DNA of 64,000 nucleotides, taken from NCBI RefSeq assembly GCF_004011805.1, contig NZ_RCHJ01000023.1, positions 43,629 to 107,628 on the forward strand, in the 5' to 3' direction. The notes under the pieces are model-generated. The model ran no database searches, was not told the origin of the DNA, and saw nothing but the letters and a program-made list of their open reading frames with translations. Below are positions 57,322-64,000 of the stretch, piece after piece (the stretch's first letter is position 1; the number at the start of each line of letters is the position of its first letter). The stretch is from Piscinibacter defluvii (GTDB taxonomy: Bacteria; Pseudomonadota; Gammaproteobacteria; Burkholderiales; Burkholderiaceae_C). Made by a program: the position numbers and the translations under genes.

Positions 57322-60219
57322 TCAAACGATCCAGAAGTCCGCGGCCGTGACCGGGGTGGCGGCCGCGAGCGTGGCGAACAGCACTGCGGCCTGGCTGCCG
57401 GAACCGTCGGCGTCGTACCAGAGCCGCCCGGTGTCACCGTCGTAGACGATGCGGTCGCTCTCGTCGAGGCTGGCCGGGTCCGACTGGAACGCGTCCTCGG
57501 CCAGCTGGCCGGGCGGGCCCAGGGCGGCGAACACGGTGTCGTCGAGCTCGATCCGGTCGTCGCCGCTGTGGAAGTCGGCCAGCCGGTCGGCATTCGCGAG
57601 CGCGTCCGGCGCGCTGCTGAAGCGGAACGTGTCCGAACCGGCGCCGCCGGTCAGCGTGTCGTTGCCGGCCCCGCCGTCGAGCCGGTTGGCCGCCGCGTTG
57701 CCGGTGATGCGGTTGGCTGCGTCGTTGCCGCTGCCGTCGATCGCCGCCACGCCCTCGAGTGTCAGGCGCTCGAGATCGGCGCCGAGCGTCCAGCTCACCG
57801 TGCTGCGCACCAGATCGGCCACGCCTGCGGCCGGGCCGCTCTCGACGATCGTCTCGCCGCCATCCACGACGTAGGTGTCGTTGCCGGCGCCGCCGAGCAG
57901 CGTGTCCGCCCCGGCGCCGCCGGTCAGCGTGTCGTTGCCGGTGCCGCCGTCCAGGCGGTTGGCCCCGGCGTTGCCGGTCAGGGCATTGGACGCGGCATTG
58001 CCGGTCGCGTCGATGTTGCCCGTGCCGGTGAGGACGAGGTTCTCGAGCGTGCTCGCCAGGGTGTAGCTGCGGCCGACCTGCACCGTGTCGATGCCCGCCG
58101 CGGCGGCCTCGCTGACCACGTCGCCGAGGTTGTCGAGCACGTAGGTGTCGTCGCCCGCGCCGCCGATCAGCGTGTCGGCGCCGGCGCCGCCGTCGAGGCG
58201 GTTGGCGGCGGCGTTGCCGGTGATCTGGTTGGCGGCGGCGTTGCCGGTGCCGTCGATCGCCGCGCTGCCGGTCAGCGTGAGCATCTCGAGGTTGGCACCG
58301 AGTGTCCAGCTCACGCTGCTGCGCACCAGGTCGACCCCGACGCCGGCCGTGCTCGTCTCGCTCACCGTGTCGCCGGCCGACACCACGTAGGTGTCGTCGC
58401 CCGTGCCGCCCACCAGCGTGTCCGCCCCGGCGCCGCCGGTCAGCGTGTCGTTGCCGCTGCCGCCGCGCAGCAGGTTGGCCGCGGCGTTGCCGGTGATCTG
58501 GTTGTCCAGGCCGTTGCCGGTGCCGTCGATGGCCGCGGTGCCTTGCAGCGTCAGCTGCTCGAGGCCGGCACCGAGCGTCCAGGTCGCCGTGCTCAGCACC
58601 CGGTCGGCCTGGCTGTCCAGCGTGCCGGTCTCGCTGATGGTGTCGCCCGCATCGACGGCGTAGGTGTCGCTGCCGTCGCCACCGACCAGGGTGTCGGCAC
58701 CGGTCCCGCCGCGCAGCGTGTCGTTGCCGGCCGCGCCGGTGAGCGAATCGTTGCCGTCGGCGCCCAGCAGGGCATTGGCCGCCGCGTTGCCGAGGATCAC
58801 GTTGCCCAGGTCGTTGCCAGTGCCGTTGACCGCGGCGCTGCCGGTCAGCGTGAGCCGCTCGAGGTTCGCGCCGAGCGTGAAGCTCACCCGCGACAGCACC
58901 GTGTCCGTGCCTGCGCCGGCGTCCTCGCTGACGCGATCGCCCGCACTGTCGACGACGAAGGTGTCGTTGCCGGCGCCGCCGGCCATCGTGTCGGCGCCGC
59001 TGCCGCCGTCGAGGCGGTCGGTGCCCGCGCCGCCGTCCAGCGAGTCGTCGCCGGCGCCGCCGACGAGCGAATCGTTGCCGCCCTGGCCCAGCAGCAGGTC
59101 CTGGCCGTCCAGCCCGCCCAGCGTGTTGGCGGCCTCGTTGCCGTACAGGCGGTTGTCCCGTGAGTTGCCGGTGCCGGAGATCGCCGCCGTGCCGCTCAGG
59201 AACAGCACCTCGACCTGCGCCTCGAGCGTGCGGCTCACCGTCGTGGCCACGCTGTCGATCTCGGTGGCCACGGTCGAGGTCTCGTCCACCACGTCGCCGG
59301 CGCTGTCGACGATGTAGTCGTCGTTCCCGGTGCCGCCGGCCAGCGTGTCGTTGCCCAGGCCGCCGTCCAGCGCGTCGTTGCCGGCGCCGCCGGCGAGGCG
59401 GTCCGCGCCGCCGCTGCCGCGCAGCGTGTCGTTGCCGGCCAGGCCGCCGAGCTGGTTGGCGCCGTTGTTGCCCAGCAGCGTGTTGGCCTGCGCGTTGCCG
59501 GTGCCGTTCACCGGTGCGTCGCCGTCCAGCACCAGCACCTCGATGTTCGGGCTGAGCGTGAAGCTGTCGCTCGTGCGCACGATGTCCTGCTCGGTGGCGA
59601 GGGTGGAGGTCTCGATCACCGTGTCGCCGGCTTCCACGTAGTAGGTGTCGTTACCGGTCCCGCCGACCAGCGTGTCGTGACCGGCGTCGCCGTACAGCAG
59701 GTCGTTGCCGGCGCCGCCGTCCACCGAGTCGTCGCCGTCGTCGCCGAACAGCGTGTCGTTGCCGCCCTGGCCGCGCACGGTGTCGTCGCCGATGTAGCCG
59801 CGCATGAAGTCGGACTGCTCGGACAGACGGATCGTGTCGTGGCCGGTCAGGCCCTGCAGCAGCAGGGCCAGGTCGTCGCCGCTCGAGGGGGTCTGTGCCG
59901 CGGCGTAGCAGGCCGTCACCGGCAGCGCGACGCCTTCCAGCCCCCACTGCGCGACCCAGCCCGTGCCGTTCCAGGTCTCCTGCTGGTAGGCCTGGAGCGT
60001 GCCGCCGGTCGGCTGCAGCTGGGCGTTCACGGTGAGGCCGGTGCCGAGCAGGTAGCCGCGCAGGCTGCTGCCGACGGTGATGCGGTAGGCGTCCTCGTAG
60101 GTGTTGCCCAGGGCGCTGGTGAAGCCGGTGTTGTCGAAAAAGGCGGCCGTGCCCGAGGCGAGCGGGTTCAGGTTGAGGCTGTACAGGTTGAAGGCGGTGT
60201 TGGCGTAGAGCGTGGCCAT
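57322..60219 (-). CDS. RTX-type calcium-binding repeat protein, likely type I secreted
   Basis: A 965-residue, very acidic protein without a signal peptide. Residues 1-140 form a unique N-terminal domain that I do not recognise. From about 145 onward there are many GGxGxDxLx nonapeptides (GGAGNDTLVGG, GGAGDDTYVV), which bind Ca2+ in beta-roll form. These are arranged in seven larger units of about 90-100 residues, each containing WTLGANLExLTLTGSAAIDG-like spacers ending GTGN. The end (TAADFWIV) is compatible with a type I secretion signal. No type I secretion genes are in the window. Function may be adhesion, matrix or Ca2+-dependent surface binding. Confidence 0.88.
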   Translation of the reverse strand: MATLYANTAFNLYSLNLNPLASGTAAFFDNTGFTSALGNTYEDAYRITVGSSLRGYLLGTGLTVNAQLQPTGGTLQAYQQETWNGTGWVAQWGLEGVALPVTACYAAAQTPSSGDDLALLLQGLTGHDTIRLSEQSDFMRGYIGDDTVRGQGGNDTLFGDDGDDSVDGGAGNDLLYGDAGHDTLVGGTGNDTYYVEAGDTVIETSTLATEQDIVRTSDSFTLSPNIEVLVLDGDAPVNGTGNAQANTLLGNNGANQLGGLAGNDTLRGSGGADRLAGGAGNDALDGGLGNDTLAGGTGNDDYIVDSAGDVVDETSTVATEIDSVATTVSRTLEAQVEVLFLSGTAAISGTGNSRDNRLYGNEAANTLGGLDGQDLLLGQGGNDSLVGGAGDDSLDGGAGTDRLDGGSGADTMAGGAGNDTFVVDSAGDRVSEDAGAGTDTVLSRVSFTLGANLERLTLTGSAAVNGTGNDLGNVILGNAAANALLGADGNDSLTGAAGNDTLRGGTGADTLVGGDGSDTYAVDAGDTISETGTLDSQADRVLSTATWTLGAGLEQLTLQGTAAIDGTGNGLDNQITGNAAANLLRGGSGNDTLTGGAGADTLVGGTGDDTYVVSAGDTVSETSTAGVGVDLVRSSVSWTLGANLEMLTLTGSAAIDGTGNAAANQITGNAAANRLDGGAGADTLIGGAGDDTYVLDNLGDVVSEAAAAGIDTVQVGRSYTLASTLENLVLTGTGNIDATGNAASNALTGNAGANRLDGGTGNDTLTGGAGADTLLGGAGNDTYVVDGGETIVESGPAAGVADLVRSTVSWTLGADLERLTLEGVAAIDGSGNDAANRITGNAAANRLDGGAGNDTLTGGAGSDTFRFSSAPDALANADRLADFHSGDDRIELDDTVFAALGPPGQLAEDAFQSDPASLDESDRIVYDGDTGRLWYDADGSGSQAAVLFATLAAATPVTAADFWIV

Positions 60220-60380
60220 GGCAGGCGGGCGGAGGCGGCGACCGGTTCACTCTACGGTTGGCTGCCGCCGGGCCGGTGAGGCAACTCACCGCCGGTGCCG
60301 ATCGCCGCGCCGCGGCGCTGCGCCGGCTCACCGGCGCTGCCGGTTCTGGCACCATCGCGGCCCTCTGCGGAGCAATTTCC

Positions 60381-61541
60381 ATGTCCATCCTGAAGCAGCT
60401 CAACCTGAAACCCAGCGCCAGGCGGCAGGGCAAGGCCAGGCCCGCCGGCAAGCCCGTCGAGACGATCGAGTTCGAGGCCGAGGAGATCACCGTCCCGGTG
60501 TCCAAGGGCCTGCCCGGCGATACCGGCGAGCAGCAGATCAAGGACATCCTGCAAGGCCTGCGCGACGACGTGCAGGACTACTGGGCCATCTACGCCCGCG
60601 GGCTGGAGAGCTTCCAGACCAGCATGTCGTTCTCGTCCAGCGACGAGGCCGAGCCGAAGGTCCTGCAGGCCACGCTCAAGGCGGTGGGCAAGAAGGCGCT
60701 CGACCTGGCGCTCGACGAGGCCGGCAAGAAGCTCGGCGGCCCCTGGGGCACGGTCATCGGTGCCGCGAAGGACGTGGTCGAGGCCTGGATGAACGAGTCC
60801 GAGCGGGTGGCCGCGGCGCAGGGCCAGGTGAAGATCCGCGACTACATCATCGCGATCCGCAACGGCATCGGCGCGCAGCAGAAGGCGGTCACGGCGGTCA
60901 TCGAGGCGGGCAAGCAGCCGCTGATCGAGGAGTACCGCCGCCTCGCGCAGGGCGACCTGTCCAAGGGCAAGGCCTCGGCCGACGGGGTGCTGGTCGGCCA
61001 GGCGGCCGGGCTGGTGAACGCGCTGCGCCAGGCGGCGCTGGCGTTCCGCGCCAAGATGCCCACCGAGTCGTTCTTCCAGCAGCAGTTCTCGCGCAGCTTC
61101 GCCGACACGCCGGGCCGCTCGGACTACGTCTCGCACGGCGGGGTGCCGACCGGCAAGATCTACTTCGGCCTGCGCGTCTACGTCGACCCGACCGGCGACG
61201 CCGCCCACCCGAAGTGGAAGCTCGAGGGCAAGGACAGCGCCTGGAAGCTGGTCACCAAGGCGCCCAACCCGGACCGCGTGGCCGACAGCCTGCAGATGTC
61301 GCTGGAGGGCAAGAAGCCCTGGATGGTCGAGCTCGAGAAGATGGTCAAGCTGAACGTGGAGGTGGAGGAGTCCTTCTCCAACAGCTACCAGGAGGGCTGG
61401 ATCGTGTTCACCAAGAGCCCGGACCAGTACGAGGTGCGCAGCAACTACGGCCCGAAATGGTTCGACCTGGCCTGGAAGCAGCCCGCCATCCGCGCCGCGG
61501 CGCTGGACAACGCCAAGCTGGTGGGCGGCTCCGACTACTGA
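60381..61541 (+). CDS. Unknown 386-residue soluble protein
   Basis: It starts MSILKQLNLKPSARRQGKAR, a basic N-terminus, then an acidic region (ETIEFEAEEITVPVSKGLPG). The long middle region is mainly helical (about 55-230) and the C-terminal part is more mixed, with YFGLRVYVDPTGDAAHPKWK, SFSNSYQEGWIVFTKSP and a final WFDLAWKQP. There are no membrane segments, signal peptide or cysteines. I do not recognise the family. A 7-bp hairpin CGGTGAG-GCAA-CTCACCG (60274-60291) lies 90 bp upstream, and the divergent neighbour is the RTX gene. The two could share control. Confidence 0.75.
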   Translation: MSILKQLNLKPSARRQGKARPAGKPVETIEFEAEEITVPVSKGLPGDTGEQQIKDILQGLRDDVQDYWAIYARGLESFQTSMSFSSSDEAEPKVLQATLKAVGKKALDLALDEAGKKLGGPWGTVIGAAKDVVEAWMNESERVAAAQGQVKIRDYIIAIRNGIGAQQKAVTAVIEAGKQPLIEEYRRLAQGDLSKGKASADGVLVGQAAGLVNALRQAALAFRAKMPTESFFQQQFSRSFADTPGRSDYVSHGGVPTGKIYFGLRVYVDPTGDAAHPKWKLEGKDSAWKLVTKAPNPDRVADSLQMSLEGKKPWMVELEKMVKLNVEVEESFSNSYQEGWIVFTKSPDQYEVRSNYGPKWFDLAWKQPAIRAAALDNAKLVGGSDY

Positions 61542-61641
61542 CACCGCCCCGCCCGCGCCGAATTCGAGCGCAAGGCTCGGAGTGCCCCGCGCCGCGCCTT
61601 TGCCTATCCTGCACGGCATGCACAGCAGCAAGGACAAGCCG

Positions 61642-62721
<1,080 letters not shown>

Positions 62722-62723
62722 CG

Positions 62724-62743
62724 CTGACGGCCCGCCGCGTCAG
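62724..62743. terminator. Hairpin between convergent ada and cysB
   Basis: CTGACG...CGTCAG forms a 6-bp stem with an 8-nt loop directly between the two stop codons, and the 3' arm overlaps the end of cysB. It could act on both transcripts. There is no T-run, so efficiency is uncertain. Confidence 0.4.
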
Positions 62744-63678
62744 GCCTCGACCGGCTCGCCCGCCAGCGCCCGCTGCACCACCGCGCGTGTCAGCGTCGGC
62801 GCGAAGGCCTCGATGAAGGCGTAGACGTAGCCGCGCAGCCACGCGCCGCGGCGCACCGCCAGGCGCGTCAGGTTCACCTCGAACAGGTGGCGCGCGTCGA
62901 TGGCGCGCAGCGTGCGGTCGCGCTCCGGGTCGAAGGCGATCGAGGCGACGATGCCCACGCCCATGCCCAGCTCGACGTAGGTCTTGATCACGTCCGCGTC
63001 CATCGCGCTGAGCACGATGTCGGGCGCCAGCCCGGCGCGGGCGAAGGCCTCGTCGATGTGGGTGCGGCCGGTGTAGCCGGCCTCGTAGGTGATGATCGGG
63101 TGCTGCGCGAGGTGCGCCAGCGTCACCGGGCCCTCGACGGCCAGCAGCGGGTGGCCCGGTGGCACGACGATGCTGTGCGTCCAGCGGTAGCAGGGCATGG
63201 CCAGCAGCTGCGGCATGGTGGCCAGCCATTCGGTGGCGATGCCGACGTCGGCCTCGCCCGAGATCAGCATCGCGGCGATCTGCTTCGGCGAGCCCTGGTG
63301 CAGCGTCAGCGTCACCTGCGGGTACAGCGCGCGGAAGTCCTTCACCACCGCCGGCAGCGCATAACGCGCCTGCGAGTGCGTCGCGGCGATCGACAGCGGC
63401 CCGGCGTCCTGCGCCGTGAAATCGGCGCCGACGCGCTTCAGGTTGTCGGCGTCCAGCAGCAGCCGCTCGACGATCGCCAGCACTGTCTCGCCGGGCGGCG
63501 TCAGGCCGGTCAGGCGCTTGCCGGCGCGAACGAAGATCTCGACGCCGAGCTCGTCCTCCAGCTCGCGGATCTGCCGGCTGATGCCCGGCTGCGAGGTGTT
63601 CAGCACGCCGGCCACCTCGGTCAGGTTGAAGCCCGAGCGGGCGGCTTCGCGCACGGCGCGCAGTTGCTGGAAGTTCAT
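62740..63678 (-). CDS. cysB: CysB-type LysR regulator
   Basis: A 312-residue LTTR starting MNFQQLRAVREAARSGFNLT, with the CysB/Cbl recognition region LNTSQPGISRQIRELEDELG and effector segments ATHSQARYALPAVVKDFRAL and TYEAGYTGRTHIDEAF. CysB activates sulfate uptake and cysteine synthesis in response to acetylserine or related ligands, or low sulfur. The likely targets are the sulfate genes at 52-57 kb, from which it is separated by the MITE, RTX, unknown and ada genes. Upstream (63730-63748) is a CGCACA-N7-TGTGCG inverted repeat. Confidence 0.93.
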   Translation of the reverse strand: MNFQQLRAVREAARSGFNLTEVAGVLNTSQPGISRQIRELEDELGVEIFVRAGKRLTGLTPPGETVLAIVERLLLDADNLKRVGADFTAQDAGPLSIAATHSQARYALPAVVKDFRALYPQVTLTLHQGSPKQIAAMLISGEADVGIATEWLATMPQLLAMPCYRWTHSIVVPPGHPLLAVEGPVTLAHLAQHPIITYEAGYTGRTHIDEAFARAGLAPDIVLSAMDADVIKTYVELGMGVGIVASIAFDPERDRTLRAIDARHLFEVNLTRLAVRRGAWLRGYVYAFIEAFAPTLTRAVVQRALAGEPVEA

Positions 63679-63787
63679 CGGAGGCGATTGCCGGAGGACA
63701 GTCGGCCATTCTCGACAGCCGTCTACATGCGCACAACGATCGTGTGCGACTTTGCTTCATCGGATTCCGAATAAGCGACGCAGGCCC

Positions 63788-64000
63788 TCAGGGACACTGG
63801 ACCGTCACGCCGGTCACGCTGCACAGGCCGCGCGGCCCGAACAGGCCGCCGCCGATGCGGCTCAGGTAGGCGCCGTCGCTGGTCCAGCAGCCGCCGGCAT
63901 CGCAGTGGCCGATGAACACCTGCGCCGGCGCGGCGGGCGCCGCGGCCGGCGCGGGGGGCGCCGGCCGCGCCGGCCGGACCGCGGCGGCCGATGCCGGCGC
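63788..64000 (-). CDS. C-terminal part of a Cys-rich secreted protein (runs off the window)
   Basis: The last 70 residues are visible: an Ala/Pro-rich linker, then VFIGHCDAGGCWTSDGAYLS, RIGGGLFGPRGLCSVTGVTV and QCP at the end. Four cysteines in a small Gly-rich module suggest a disulfide-stabilised extracytoplasmic domain attached by a flexible linker. I do not recognise the family. The rest of the gene lies beyond 64000. Confidence 0.7.
   Translation of the reverse strand, partial: APASAAAVRPARPAPPAPAAAPAAPAQVFIGHCDAGGCWTSDGAYLSRIGGGLFGPRGLCSVTGVTVQCP

Noticed and set aside
57568..59641. Repeated Pro/Ser/Ala-rich frames (VSLPAPPxSVSAPAPP) on the plus strand
   Set aside because: They are the antisense reading of the RTX nonapeptide repeats. 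The periodicity comes from the RTX gene itself.
57322..60219. Possible CRISPR or satellite array because of regular repeats
   Set aside because: The repeats are 27-nt and about 290-nt coding units in one long frame with Ca2+-binding motifs, not identical repeats with unique spacers.

Overview
The window is very GC-rich and gene-dense, with strong G/C third-position bias. Its gene content (UrtABCDE urea transporter, Mrp/Pha antiporter with fused A and B subunits, PuuD-type urate oxidase, orphan Bug/TctC receptor, CysB-type LysR) points to a betaproteobacterium of the order Burkholderiales, in the Rubrivivax/Leptothrix/Methylibium/Ideonella neighbourhood. This is inference from gene content; no rRNA or tRNA gene was seen.

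Layout. 1-0.6 kb: start of a urease operon on the minus strand (ureA, a 55-residue His-rich membrane protein, start of ureB). 0.67-5.7 kb: a giant sensor kinase whose input half is an NCS1 nucleobase transporter, its LuxR-type response regulator, and an acetyltransferase. 5.7-20.2 kb: an ion-homeostasis block with a TerB-like protein, P2-type Ca2+ ATPase, Ca2+/cation exchanger, CPA2 K+/H+ antiporter, universal stress protein, SLC13 permease and a complete Mrp Na+/H+ antiporter operon. 20.2-27 kb: a second universal stress protein and urtABCDE. 27-34.5 kb: mixed accessory genes (DUF4397 lipoprotein, GIY-YIG-like protein, LysR/wrbA/MFS, hemolysin III, GST, and a bacterial homologue of pentameric ligand-gated ion channels). 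34.5-49 kb: purine catabolism. A minus-strand operon runs gntR-puuE-Bug receptor-uraD/allC fusion-M20 hydrolase-ABC transporter-guanine deaminase-ureD; the divergent arm carries uraH, puuD, an NCS2 permease and 8-oxoguanine deaminase. 49-52.1 kb: phospholipase A1, a thioredoxin-like protein, an alpha/beta hydrolase, one unknown gene and a molbindin remnant. 52.2-57.1 kb: sulfate ABC transporter with two tandem binding proteins. 57.1-57.3 kb: a 194-bp MITE-like element in a CTAG target. 57.3-64 kb: RTX repeat protein, an unknown 386-residue protein, Ada with a degraded zinc site, CysB, and the end of a Cys-rich secreted protein.

How the genes work together. Much of the window forms one nitrogen-scavenging programme. 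Guanine and 8-oxoguanine are deaminated, urate is oxidised by PuuD, and UraH, UraD, PuuE and AllC take it through allantoin to allantoate and ammonia. Urea comes from later steps not in the window or from UrtABCDE, and is split by urease. The GntR regulator sits at the divergence of the purine genes; two copies of the palindrome AGTGTATACACT flank uraH and are its likely operators. The NCS1-kinase fusion beside ureA may sense extracellular nucleobases or related compounds.

The items most worth a second look are the NCS1-histidine kinase fusion with a Cys-rich linker, the channel homologue, a folded leader RNA in front of puuD, the Ada protein lacking three of four zinc ligands, the CTAG-targeted MITE, the urease operon split by 34 kb, and several gene remnants (CBS and molbindin tails).
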